Positions 7,977-17,065 are shown, counted from the first letter of the stretch. The stretch: DNA of 19,073 bases from Geminicoccaceae bacterium (GCA_030824835.1 JAPJRA010000011.1:1-19073); one strand, 5' to 3'. Program-made: numbers and translations. The notes: generated from the sequence alone by a model not told the origin.

Positions 7977-8432
7977 GTGATTCGGGAACGGCTCCAAGCC
8001 GCCTTGAAGGATGCGACGGACAGTGGTGAGCAGCGGGCGATGGCGACGCTGCGGCTGATCCTGGCGGCGTTGCGCGAGCGCGACCATTGCGCCCGCGATT
8101 TCGGCGCGGGTGAGGCACTGAGTGACCAGGAGGTCCGCGAGATGCTGGAGGACATGGTGGCGCAGCGACGGCAGGAGATCATCCGCTGCGAGGCGTGTGC
8201 TAGGGTCGATCGCGCGGAGCAGGAAGCCGAGGAGATCGACATCATCCAGCAGTTCCTGCCCGTCAAGATGAGCCCGGGCGAGATCGACGGTGCCGTGGAC
8301 GCCGCCATCGAATCGGTGGGCGCCACCAAGCTCAAGGATACGGGCAAGGTCATCGCGGCGCTGAAGGAACGCTATAACGGCCAGATGGACTTCGCCGTGG
8401 CCAAGCGGCTGCTCTGCGAGCGGCTGCACTGA
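7977..8432 (+). CDS. GatB/YqeY domain-containing protein
   Basis: 151 residues of the YqeY family: [32 protein letters not shown] at the start and the family core [22 protein letters not shown]..., ending [27 protein letters not shown]. The domain is related to the C-terminal tail of GatB, the tRNA-dependent amidotransferase subunit, but the stand-alone protein's biochemical role is unsettled. I give no symbol. Start is GTG at 7977, preceded by a good AGGAGA eight bases upstream. It is the first gene of the rightward yqeY-dnaG-rpoD cluster, and dnaG starts 9 bp after its stop, so they are almost certainly co-transcribed and probably translationally coupled. Confidence 0.93.
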   Translation: MIRERLQAALKDATDSGEQRAMATLRLILAALRERDHCARDFGAGEALSDQEVREMLEDMVAQRRQEIIRCEACARVDRAEQEAEEIDIIQQFLPVKMSPGEIDGAVDAAIESVGATKLKDTGKVIAALKERYNGQMDFAVAKRLLCERLH

Positions 8433-8441
8433 CGACATCGG

Positions 8442-10349
8442 GTGGCTGGCTCGGAGCTATCGCTCGAGGATTTCAAGGCGCGGCTGCCGCTGGCCGAGAT
8501 CGTCGGCCGTTACGTCAAGCTGACGCGACGGGGCCGCGAGCACCAGGGCCTATGCCCGTTCCACAAGGAGAAGACGCCCTCGTTCAACGTCGTCGAGGAC
8601 AAGGGCTTCTATCATTGCTTCGGTTGCGGCGCGCATGGCACCGCCATCGACTTCGTTATGGCGATCGAGGGCCTGACCTTTCCGGAGGCGCTGGAGCGTC
8701 TGGCGGACCTGACCGGCATCGCAGCTCCTCGTCGGGCCACGACGGGACAGACCGAGCCCAGCCAGCGTCTCTACGCGGCCAACGCTGCAGCGGCCGCCTG
8801 GTTTCACGCCCAGCTCGCGGGCGGCGGCGGCAAGGAAGCCCAGGCCTACCTCGAGCGGCGCGGTCTCAGCCGCGACATCGTCAAGGATTTTGCGCTGGGC
8901 TACGCGCCCAACGAGCGAGCCGCGATGCGGCGGGCGCTCCTGGCGCAGGGATTTGCCGAGGCTGAGCTGCTGGCCGCAGGGCTTCTGGCGCAGGCGGAAG
9001 GCCAGGGCGAGAGCTTCGACCGCTTTCGGCACCGAATCATCTTCCCTATCGCTGACGAGCGTGGACGGATCGTGGCTTTCGGTGGCCGCGCACTCGGGGA
9101 GGCGCGGGCCAAGTACCTCAACACGGCCCAGACCGAAATCTTCCACAAGGGTGAGCTGCTCTACAACCACCACCGGGCGTCGCGTCCGGCTCGGGAGCGT
9201 CGTGAGGTGCTGCTGGCCGAAGGCTACATGGACGTGATCGCCCTGGCGCAGGCCGGGTTCACGCACGCTGTGGCGCCCCTGGGCACGGCCATCACCGAGC
9301 GGCAGCTGGCCCTGCTCTGGAAGCTGGCCGAGGCGCCCACGGTCTGCCTCGACGGAGACCGGGCCGGTCTGGCGGCCGCCCTGCACGTCGCCGAGCATGC
9401 GCTGCCGCTGATGCGTGGCGGGCAGACGCTTCGGTTCGCGATGCTGCCCGACGGCGAGGACCCGGACAGTTTCCTGAGCCGGCACGGCAGCGGACCGCTG
9501 CGCGCGATCCTGGACAAGGCCCAGCATCTGTCGGTGTTCGTTTGGTCGGCCTTGAACGAGCACAGCTTTCGCAATCTCGACCTTGATCGGCCCGAGCAGA
9601 TCGCCGCGCTGCGGCGCAAGCTGCGTTCCTTCGAGGCGAAGGCCGTGGATCCGGACATTCGTTTGGGATTGAAGCGACGCTTTGGCGAGCTCCTCGAGGA
9701 GCGCCTGACGGGCATTCGTCAATCCCGCCAGCGAACTGTGACCTCTCGGCCACGGTCTGGTGAGCATCGGCGTGGCCCATCCGGCGCCGGTTCGGGTCCA
9801 ACCACGGGGGGGCGCATCCCGGGATGGAGCGGAGTCGGCTCGCCGAGCCTGGAAGCGGCGTTGGCGCGACAGGAAACCTCACGCGAGGCCCGAGTTCTCC
9901 TGCCGCTGCTGCGGCATCCCGAATGGCTTTTGGGCTGCGAGGACGATTTCAGCTCGCTGCAGCTGACGGACACCCGCCTCGAACTGTTGCGCCAGGAGAT
10001 CGTTACGTGGTTCGTGGACAATGGCAATCTTGACGCAGAGGGTCTGCAGCGCCACCTCCTGCGATACGGTTTTGGGCCACTCTTGGATCAGTTCGCCGCC
10101 GACCTCACGCAGCCGACCGCGACCGGCAATAACATCGACGATGCTGAGCATCGACGAAGCTGGCGCGGCATGCTGGCCGCCATTCGGCATCGGGCGGCGC
10201 TACACCAAGAACGGCCCACCGAGGAAGATCTGCGCCGCGGTAACGGGGAGCAGGTCAACCGTCTGTTTAATAGACTGGATCGCTTACTGAACCGTGATGG
10301 CGCGGACGACGCGGATTCGGACGACGGCACTACCAACGCTGCAGGCTGA
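8442..10349 (+). CDS. dnaG: DNA primase (DnaG)
   Basis: 635 residues (E. coli: 581). It synthesises RNA primers at the replication fork. The CHC2 zinc ribbon is intact (C38, H41, C59, C62 in LCPFHKEKTPSF...FYHCFGCGAHG). The RNA polymerase core follows, with the TOPRIM metal centre EGYMDV (E260, D264) and DGDRAG (D304, D306). The C-terminal third, after an Arg/Gly/Ser-rich linker at about 420-455, should be the DnaB-binding domain. GTG at 8442 is the only usable upstream start: the yqeY-like stop codon lies in the same frame 12 bp before it. No clear Shine-Dalgarno is visible, which fits coupling to the gene before it. The extra length relative to E. coli lies mostly in the linker and the acidic tail (DGADDADSDDG). 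Confidence 0.97.
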   Translation: MAGSELSLEDFKARLPLAEIVGRYVKLTRRGREHQGLCPFHKEKTPSFNVVEDKGFYHCFGCGAHGTAIDFVMAIEGLTFPEALERLADLTGIAAPRRATTGQTEPSQRLYAANAAAAAWFHAQLAGGGGKEAQAYLERRGLSRDIVKDFALGYAPNERAAMRRALLAQGFAEAELLAAGLLAQAEGQGESFDRFRHRIIFPIADERGRIVAFGGRALGEARAKYLNTAQTEIFHKGELLYNHHRASRPARERREVLLAEGYMDVIALAQAGFTHAVAPLGTAITERQLALLWKLAEAPTVCLDGDRAGLAAALHVAEHALPLMRGGQTLRFAMLPDGEDPDSFLSRHGSGPLRAILDKAQHLSVFVWSALNEHSFRNLDLDRPEQIAALRRKLRSFEAKAVDPDIRLGLKRRFGELLEERLTGIRQSRQRTVTSRPRSGEHRRGPSGAGSGPTTGGRIPGWSGVGSPSLEAALARQETSREARVLLPLLRHPEWLLGCEDDFSSLQLTDTRLELLRQEIVTWFVDNGNLDAEGLQRHLLRYGFGPLLDQFAADLTQPTATGNNIDDAEHRRSWRGMLAAIRHRAALHQERPTEEDLRRGNGEQVNRLFNRLDRLLNRDGADDADSDDGTTNAAG

Positions 10350-10433
10350 TGGCTACCCGATGCGCCCGGGCAGCGATTGCTGCAGTAGGGTGCGTCGTCC
10401 TTCGTGTCGCCGGGCGTGAGGGAGTCTAGCGGA

Positions 10434-12626
<2,193 letters not shown>

Positions 12627-12635
12627 CCCAAACGC

Positions 12636-12660
12636 CCCGGCGGCAGGTCACGCCGCCGGG
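12636..12660 (+). terminator. GC hairpin after rpoD (possible terminator)
   Basis: CCCGGCGGC (12636-12644) and GCCGCCGGG (12652-12660) form a perfect 9-bp stem with a 7-base loop, beginning 9 bp after the rpoD stop codon. The next bases are AAAGTGGG, so there is no T-run on the plus strand. It is either a non-canonical terminator, a Rho-assisted end or an mRNA-stabilising stem. Confidence 0.5.
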
Positions 12661-12708
12661 AAAGTGGGATCTGGCCGGTGCGTGCCGTTCCATGGCGTAC
12701 GCGCGCAC

Positions 12709-12738
12709 TTGCCGCCCTTGCGGCGCGGGCTGTATACG
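12709..12738 (+). promoter_or_regulatory. Probable promoter of the tRNA gene
   Basis: TTGCCG (12709-12714), an 18-base spacer and TATACG (12733-12738) form a good sigma70-type pair, with -10 matching four of six bases. Start of transcription would be near 12745, just before the mature tRNA 5' end at 12747, so the leader is very short. Confidence 0.5.
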
Positions 12739-12746
12739 CGCTTCCG

Positions 12747-12822
12747 GGGCCCGTAGCTCAGTGGTCAGAGCTGGCCGCTCATAACGGTCTGGTCGTAGGT
12801 TCAAATCCTGCCGGGCCCACCA
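12747..12822 (+). tRNA. tRNA with CAT anticodon, probably tRNA-Ile2 (lysidine-modified)
   Basis: A full 76-nt cloverleaf can be drawn: acceptor GGGCCCG (12747-12753) with CGGGCCC (12812-12818), a D arm with GCTC/GAGC, anticodon stem GGCCG/CGGTC, loop CTCATAA with CAT at 12780-12782, a 5-base variable loop, T stem GTAGG/CCTGC with loop TTCAAAT, discriminator A and encoded CCA. CAT could mean elongator Met or the AUA-reading Ile2, whose wobble C is changed to lysidine by TilS. The variable loop and T-arm stretch (TGGTCG..GGTTCAAATCC) resemble E. coli tRNA-Ile2 more than elongator tRNA-Met, and initiator features (C1-A72 mismatch, GGG/CCC anticodon stem) are absent. The tRNA call is secure; the Ile2 assignment is a judgement. 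Confidence 0.95.
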
Positions 12823-12875
12823 CCCAACCGACGGGTCGGCCTTGCCGCCCCTCGGGCCGAGATAGCAAAGCGCGG

Positions 12876-13451
12876 CTACGGATCGAGTTCGACGTCCCAG
12901 TAGAGATAGTCCCGCCAGCTCCGATGCAGATGGTTCGGCGGGAAGTTCCTGCCGTTGAGCCGGAGCTGGTGCGCCGTCGGCACGATCGGCTTGGCCACGG
13001 GCTGCATGCCGCACTCGTGCGGCAGCCGGTTGCTCTTGCGCAGGTTGCAGCGCGTGCAGGCGGTGACGATGTTGCTCCAGGAGGTCTTGCCGCCCCGCGA
13101 GCGCGGGATCACGTGATCGAAGGTCAGCTCCGGCGCCGGATGTGGCCGCCGGCAGTACTGGCAGGCGAAGCGGTCGCGCAGGAAGACGTTGAAGCGCGTG
13201 AACGGCGGCCGGCGATCCTGCGGGACGTACTCCTTGAGCGCCACGACGCTGGGCAGCCTGAACTCGAAGCCGGGCGAGCGGATCACCCGATCATAGTGGC
13301 TGACCACCGCCACACGGTCGAGGAAGATGGCCTTGACCGCGTCCTGCCAGCCCCACAGCGACAAGGGGTAGTAGGACAGTGGTTGATAGTCGGCGTTGAG
13401 GACCAGAGCCGGAAACGCCGAGAGTGGCATCGTGGCGTCCGGCCCGCGCAT
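12876..13451 (-). CDS. HNH endonuclease family protein
   Basis: 191 residues. The N-terminal part (PALVLNADYQPLSYYPLSLWGWQDAVKAIFLDRV) is the lead-in usual for a widespread alphaproteobacterial HNH protein. The HNH/zinc core follows: CQYC at C97/C100, FDHV with D112-H113, N127 in SWSNIVTAC, and C132-x-x-C135-N136. The C-terminus is YLYWDVELDP. The zinc cysteines and catalytic HNH residues are all present, so the nuclease fold should be functional. Its biological job is not established and I give no symbol. ATG at 13451 is taken; ATG 13430 (MPLSAFPALV) is equally possible as neither has a clear ribosome site. It converges on the tRNA gene and diverges from the hydrolase gene at 13640. No restriction methylase is adjacent. 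Confidence 0.92.
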   Translation of the reverse strand: MRGPDATMPLSAFPALVLNADYQPLSYYPLSLWGWQDAVKAIFLDRVAVVSHYDRVIRSPGFEFRLPSVVALKEYVPQDRRPPFTRFNVFLRDRFACQYCRRPHPAPELTFDHVIPRSRGGKTSWSNIVTACTRCNLRKSNRLPHECGMQPVAKPIVPTAHQLRLNGRNFPPNHLHRSWRDYLYWDVELDP

Positions 13452-13639
13452 CAGGGGCTCGGACTTAGCAGGTCGAAGCGCTCGATACGCGGCATCGAGG
13501 TCTCCTCAGGGTCTACCCCCGACCGGTCAGTCGGGACGCGATCTTCAGCTAACCCAATCTTGTGACCCTTTCAAGGCAAACGCCGCCACACCGGTCGCAT
13601 GGCTTGGCCCGGCCCTGAGCGTGCCTTATCTCGGTAGGC
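13452..13639. promoter_or_regulatory. Divergent promoter region between HNH and hydrolase genes
   Basis: This 188-bp gap separates two divergent genes, so it must hold both promoters, but I cannot assign hexamers with confidence. An inverted repeat, CCCGAC (13518-13523) and GTCGGG (13530-13535) with a 6-base spacer, lies about 70 bp upstream of the HNH gene and could be an operator. Confidence 0.4.
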
Positions 13640-14737
13640 ATGACCGATAAACGACGTTCCGCGCCCGATTCACCCCGCTCGCCGTCGCGGCGGCGTCTCA
13701 TGACCGGCATCACCGGTGCTCCCCTGGCCGGCCTGCTGCGTCCGCGATCGGTCGCGGCAGCGGCCGGGGACGCGCCCTGGCATCATCTGCCCGACGGTAC
13801 CTTCCGCAACCCGGCAGGCAGCCCCGTGCGTGGCGGCACAGCTGCCGAGTGGCGCGACTTCATGTACCGCCGCCTGCTGCAGCGGACCCCCGTGCCGGCG
13901 ATTCCGGCGGATCACGTGCTGACGACAGAGGCGGCTCTGGCCGGACTCGAGGTCGCGGGTGGCGACAGCATCACGTGGCTCGGCCATGCCTCGTTCCTGA
14001 TCCGCGTTGGCGGTCGCACGTTGCTGACCGACCCCTATCTCACCAGGCGCGCCTCGCCCTTCGCCTGGTTCGGCCCCGAGCGCATTGCCGGTCCCGGCCT
14101 GCCGCCGGAACGGCTGCCGCCGATCGACGTGCTGCTGCTGTCGCACAACCACTACGACCATCTCGACCTGCGCGCGATCGAGCGCCTGGGTGATACCGGC
14201 CGGACCATCGCGGTGATGCCGCTTGGGGTCGCGCGCTACCTGGAGACGGATCGGTTCGCGAGGACTGTTGAGCTCGACTGGCTGCAACGCACGGAGGTCG
14301 CCGGCATCGCGGTCACGGCGACGCCGGCGATCCATTTCAGCAAGCGTGGCCTGTTCGACCGCAACGCCAGCCTATGGTGCGGCTTCCACCTTCAAGCGGG
14401 CGAACGCACGCTGCTGTTCACCGGCGACACCGCCTATGGTCCGGTGTTCAAGGAGGTGGCGCCGCGACTGCCGCGGCCGGATCTGGCCCTGGTCCCGATC
14501 GGCGCCTACGACCCTCGCCCCCTGATGCAGGGCTCGCACTGCACGCCGGAGGAGGGCGTGCAGATCGGGCTCGACTGGCGCGCGCCACGGCTGTGCGGCA
14601 TGCATTGGGGCACGATCCAGCTCACCGACGAGCCACCATTCGAGCCGCCGGTGAGATTCAAGGCTGCGGCATGCAACGCTGGTTTCAACGTGAGAGACAC
14701 CTGGATTCTGAGCATCGGCGAGACTCGCAAGCTGTGA
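13640..14737 (+). CDS. Metallo-beta-lactamase-fold hydrolase with Tat signal (NAPE-PLD/UlaG-like)
   Basis: 365 residues. The N-terminus has a twin-arginine pattern, S16-R17-R18-R19-L20-M21, followed by an Ala/Gly/Leu-rich segment ending near AAAAG (residues 39-43). This suggests folded export to the periplasm. The hydrolase domain shows LGHASFLIRVGGRTLLTDPYLTRRASPF and the metal site SHNHYDH (H169, H171, D173, H174), with H232, D263 (FTGDTAYG) and H322 (MHWGT) as further likely ligands. This arrangement is typical of the N-acyl-phosphatidylethanolamine phospholipase D-like / UlaG-like branch. The substrate cannot be read from sequence; a periplasmic phosphodiester or lactone is a guess. ATG at 13640 has only a weak upstream AGG. 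The downstream gene is convergent. Confidence 0.88.
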   Translation: MTDKRRSAPDSPRSPSRRRLMTGITGAPLAGLLRPRSVAAAAGDAPWHHLPDGTFRNPAGSPVRGGTAAEWRDFMYRRLLQRTPVPAIPADHVLTTEAALAGLEVAGGDSITWLGHASFLIRVGGRTLLTDPYLTRRASPFAWFGPERIAGPGLPPERLPPIDVLLLSHNHYDHLDLRAIERLGDTGRTIAVMPLGVARYLETDRFARTVELDWLQRTEVAGIAVTATPAIHFSKRGLFDRNASLWCGFHLQAGERTLLFTGDTAYGPVFKEVAPRLPRPDLALVPIGAYDPRPLMQGSHCTPEEGVQIGLDWRAPRLCGMHWGTIQLTDEPPFEPPVRFKAAACNAGFNVRDTWILSIGETRKL

Positions 14738-14869
14738 GCGCGTCCCATGTCACATGCAATGCAACAACCGCAGCTCACCGGCGAAAGTTCAGCTGGTGGA
14801 GTGCAGCGCACGAAAACGCCAACGCGCCGACTAATCGCAGGTGGGCGGGAAGCGTCCGCAGAAATGCCG

Positions 14870-14910
14870 AAGATATGCCTGAGCGCCTCAAAGCCGCTCA
14901 GGCGTATCTT
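14870..14910 (-). terminator. Long hairpin terminator between convergent genes
   Basis: GCCTGAGCG (14877-14885) pairs with CGCTCAGGC (14895-14903) across a 9-base loop. The stem continues through one T-G wobble into AAGATA (14870-14875) with TATCTT (14905-14910), about 16 bp in all. It starts six bases beyond the stop codon of the secreted-protein gene and lies between two convergent genes, so it may serve both. T-rich tails are weak. Confidence 0.6.
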
Positions 14911-14916
14911 ATCGAT

Positions 14917-15582
14917 CTATTCCTTCACCATGGTTCCGCCGCAGCGGAATGCGGCTGGCGATCTGTAGTAGAAAGCGGATAGCACAAGCTGGTTGCCATT
15001 TGATTTGGCGCCAACCACGTAACCGTCATCGAAATATTCACATGCAGCGACTCTACCATTTCCAGTGGTACCAATTCCCCAGCTATAGGTTCCGGCATCA
15101 GCCAGTTTGTCCACGCCCGCAGCCACTAGCTGGCTCAGGTAGGTGTGCCCATCCGAGATCGGCCCAGTGACGACGGAGAACTCCCAGTTCCGAGCCGATG
15201 GAGTAATGCACACGAAATTGGTCTGAACGCGACCGCTGGTCAGGGTGAAGTTCGTGGCAGTGCAGACCGTGCCGTCCGATGCCTTGTAAGAGCCTGGGAC
15301 AATGTTGACAGAAGTTGGCGGGTTGGGCGAAGCAGTCGCGCTCACCTTGGCTGTCGTCGCGATAACACCTGTGGCGCCGACCGTGAGCTTGATGACTATG
15401 TCGTTGTACTTGATCTTGCCGGCACTGTCCGTGGTCGGCACGCGGAAGGCGTGGACCTCGGTGCCGAAGGCATAGGTCGCGCTCTTTTCGAGCATGGTGG
15501 TCGGCGCCGCCTGTGCCAGGGCGGGCGCAAAGGCAAAAGAGAGCATGAAGAGTACGGCATTGCTGCAATCGGATTTGGTCAT
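14917..15582 (-). CDS. Secreted protein of unknown function
   Basis: 221 residues; I do not recognise the family. The start MTKSDCSNAVLFMLSFAFAPALAQA is a good Sec signal peptide: one lysine, a hydrophobic core of about 15 residues, and likely cleavage after A25. The mature part is Thr/Ser/Gly/Val-rich and probably beta-structured. Its four cysteines (C107, C125, C181, C214) could form two disulfides, and it ends in YRSPAAFRCGGTMVKE. ATG at 15582 is preceded by GGAA six bases upstream. Base composition and codon choice (AAT, ACA, ATT, AGT more frequent) differ from the GC-rich neighbours, and the upstream DNA is AT-richer, so recent acquisition is possible. It is a single gene ending in its own hairpin. 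An invasion-associated-locus-B-like or other periplasmic beta protein is a loose possibility only. Confidence 0.75.
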   Translation of the reverse strand: MTKSDCSNAVLFMLSFAFAPALAQAAPTTMLEKSATYAFGTEVHAFRVPTTDSAGKIKYNDIVIKLTVGATGVIATTAKVSATASPNPPTSVNIVPGSYKASDGTVCTATNFTLTSGRVQTNFVCITPSARNWEFSVVTGPISDGHTYLSQLVAAGVDKLADAGTYSWGIGTTGNGRVAACEYFDDGYVVGAKSNGNQLVLSAFYYRSPAAFRCGGTMVKE

Positions 15583-15658
15583 AATGGTTCCACAGTTTAT
15601 ATTAGCAGCCGAATCTTGTCGGTGCGGTAGAACTAGGCAATCTTACTCAAATTTGCGC

Positions 15659-15674
15659 TGTGTCATTTATCACA
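15659..15674. promoter_or_regulatory. CRP/FNR-family-like palindrome
   Basis: TGTGTCATTTATCACA fits the CRP pattern TGTGA-N6-TCACA with a single mismatch. Its centre is about 84 bp upstream of the secreted-protein ATG, a plausible activator position for that leftward gene. Which CRP/FNR relative would bind is unknown. Confidence 0.35.
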
Positions 15675-15701
15675 AATAAGAACGATATGATATCAGAGGC
15701 A

Positions 15702-15734
15702 CATTAAGAAGCCTTAATGATATGCTGCTTCTTA
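15702..15734. repeat. Two overlapping inverted repeats (alternative hairpins)
   Basis: CATTAAG (15702-15708) pairs with CTTAATG (15713-15719). TAAGAAGC (15705-15712) pairs with GCTTCTTA (15727-15734). The two share bases 15705-15708, so the stems exclude each other. No T-run follows. They may be remnants of a terminator or a mobile-element end, or a binding site. Confidence 0.4.
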
Positions 15735-15906
15735 GGAGCTATATTCTCTGTTGCAGTAATGTTCGGTTGAAGGTCTTGCTAAAATTTCTCGGGATCGTTC
15801 GTTGAGGGGCCTGTTGTGAGCGCAGTCCACTGGACGGCGGCCAACTGTGCCATCAATCCTGTCTCGGGTACGGTGCCTGCGGAGTCGAGGCATGCCACGG
15901 CGCCCG

Positions 15907-15935
15907 TTGTCGGAGCATGCGGTCCAGGCTAGAAC
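15907..15935 (+). promoter_or_regulatory. Possible mbfA promoter
   Basis: TTGTCG (15907-15912), a 17-base spacer and TAGAAC (15930-15935) match the -35 and -10 consensus at four of six bases each. The -10 lies within the palindrome at 15929-15943, so a protein bound there would block RNA polymerase. Start would be near 15942, about 30 nt before the ATG. Confidence 0.4.
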
Positions 15936-15943
15936 ATTTCTAG
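15929..15943. promoter_or_regulatory. Irr-box-like (iron control element) palindrome upstream of mbfA
   Basis: CTAGAACATTTCTAG is a perfect 6-bp-arm palindrome with a 3-base centre, ending 28 bp before the mbfA ATG. As I recall it, the alphaproteobacterial ICE/Irr box is TTTAGAA-N3-TTCTAAA; the TAGAA-N3-TTCTA core is identical. mbfA homologues in Agrobacterium and Bradyrhizobium are known Irr targets, repressed when iron is low. The overlap with the predicted -10 fits repression. Confidence 0.7.
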
Positions 15944-15971
15944 TTTAGTTCGACCTGCCTCGGAGACCTGC

Positions 15972-16952
15972 ATGCTCGGCTTCACCTTCAACCCGCAGAA
16001 GCGGTTCGCCGAGCTGGGCGAGCGGGAGATCCTGGCGCTGGCGATCACGCTCGAGGAGGAGGACGGCCGGATCTACCGTGACTTCGCCGAGGGCCTGCGC
16101 GACACCTACCCGGCCTCGGCCGAAGTGTTCGACGGCATGGCCGAGGAGGAGAGCGAGCATCGCCATATGCTCATCGAGCTCTTTCGGGAGCGGTTCGGCG
16201 AGCATATCCCACTGGTTCGGCGCGAGGACGTACGCGGCTTCGTGCGCCGCCGGCCGATCTGGCTGACCCAGCCACTGGGGCTCGATGCGGTGCGCCGCCG
16301 GGCCGAGGAGCTCGAGCAGGAGACGGCCAACTTCTACCGCGAGGCCGCCAAGCAGGTCAGCGATGTCAAGATCCGCAAGCTGCTGGTCGACCTGGCCGAG
16401 ATCGAGGTCGCGCACGCCTCCAAGGCGCACCAGCTCGAGGAGCGGCTGCTGACCGAAACCGTGCGCGACAGCGAGGAGCGCATCGCGCACCGCACCTTCG
16501 TGCTGCAATATGTTCAGCCGGGCCTCGCCGGCCTGATGGACGGCTCGGTCTCGACGTTGGCGCCGGTCTTCGCCGCCGCCTTCGCCACCGGGCGCAGCTG
16601 GGATGCGTTCCTGGTCGGCATGGCGGCCTCGATCGGCGCCGGCATCTCGATGGGCTTCGCCGAGGCCCTGTCGGACGACGGCAGCATCACCGGCCGGGGC
16701 CACCCTTGGCTGCGCGGGCTGGTCTGCGGTCTGATGACCACCTTGGGCGGTATCGGGCACACCATTCCATTCCTGATCCCCGACTTCCGCATAGCGACCG
16801 GACTGGCCGTCGCCGTCGTGCTCGTCGAGCTATGGGCGATCGCCTGGGTGCGCGCCCGCTATATGGACACGCCTTTCCTGCAGGCTGCCTTCCAGGTCGT
16901 GATCGGCGGGGTGCTCGTATTCCTCACCGGCATCATTATCGGTAGCGCGTGA
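15972..16952 (+). CDS. mbfA: Membrane-bound ferritin MbfA (erythrin-VIT1 iron exporter)
   Basis: 326 residues in two parts. Residues 1-165 form a rubrerythrin/ferritin-like helical bundle with the di-iron ligand pattern E28-E30 (LEEEDGRIY), E59/E60-S-E-H63, E112-E117 ([15 protein letters not shown]) and E143/E145-VAH148. From about 180 to 325 there is a VIT1/CCC1-type membrane domain ([36 protein letters not shown], then two or three more hydrophobic helices). Family members sense or bind iron through the cytoplasmic domain and export it across the inner membrane, protecting against iron and peroxide stress. ATG at 15972 has GGAG six bases before the start codon. An Irr-like box lies upstream. 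The following transporter gene starts 183 bp further on and is probably separate. Confidence 0.95.
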   Translation: MLGFTFNPQKRFAELGEREILALAITLEEEDGRIYRDFAEGLRDTYPASAEVFDGMAEEESEHRHMLIELFRERFGEHIPLVRREDVRGFVRRRPIWLTQPLGLDAVRRRAEELEQETANFYREAAKQVSDVKIRKLLVDLAEIEVAHASKAHQLEERLLTETVRDSEERIAHRTFVLQYVQPGLAGLMDGSVSTLAPVFAAAFATGRSWDAFLVGMAASIGAGISMGFAEALSDDGSITGRGHPWLRGLVCGLMTTLGGIGHTIPFLIPDFRIATGLAVAVVLVELWAIAWVRARYMDTPFLQAAFQVVIGGVLVFLTGIIIGSA

Positions 16953-17049
16953 TCCCTGATGCTTTCTCCATATTTGAGGTGGCAGAACTGACCTTCTGGT
17001 CGCGTGCGGTCTTGTCGCACTCGCGCAGTTGGGCGATGCTCGGCCCGGG

Positions 17050-17065
17050 ATGAACGGATGTTCAT
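17050..17065. promoter_or_regulatory. Palindrome upstream of the MFS transporter gene
   Basis: ATGAAC and GTTCAT are perfect 6-bp arms with a 4-base centre (GGAT), 70 bp upstream of the transporter ATG. It is a reasonable operator candidate for that gene, but no regulator is encoded next to it. The GAAC-N4-GTTC core resembles the Gram-positive LexA box rather than the alphaproteobacterial GTTC-N7-GTTC form. Confidence 0.35.

Larger units (their letters stand above)
15583..15971. other. 389-bp intergenic region, AT-rich on its left half
   Basis: From about 15590 to 15780 the DNA is clearly AT-richer than the rest of the window; from 15790 it returns to high GC. It contains a CRP-like palindrome (15659-15674), overlapping inverted repeats (15702-15734), and the Irr-box-like palindrome upstream of mbfA (15929-15943). 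No protein gene is credible. Divergent promoters for the secreted protein (left) and mbfA (right) must lie here. Confidence 0.6.

Noticed and set aside
6520..7980. Long plus-strand open frame (486 codons) opposite carA
   Set aside because: Antisense shadow of carA and the start of carB in high-GC DNA; composition is Arg/Asp/His-rich and resembles no protein.
7795..8118. 108-residue N-terminal extension of carA
   Set aside because: The extension is Pro/Arg/Ser-rich, unlike CarA, and overlaps the divergent gene; ATG 7794 gives the family length.
8550..9767. 405-codon minus-strand frame opposite dnaG
   Set aside because: Antisense shadow of a clearly coding primase gene.
12747..12822. Initiator tRNA-fMet
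   Set aside because: Position 1-72 is a normal G-C pair and the anticodon stem lacks the three G-C pairs typical of initiators.
14755..14767. PhaR-like TGCAATGCAACAA
   Set aside because: It lies between convergent genes just after the hydrolase stop, where a promoter operator would have no target.
17050..17065. SOS (LexA) box
   Set aside because: GAAC-N4-GTTC is the Gram-positive form; alphaproteobacterial LexA uses GTTC-N7-GTTC, and the downstream gene is not an SOS gene.
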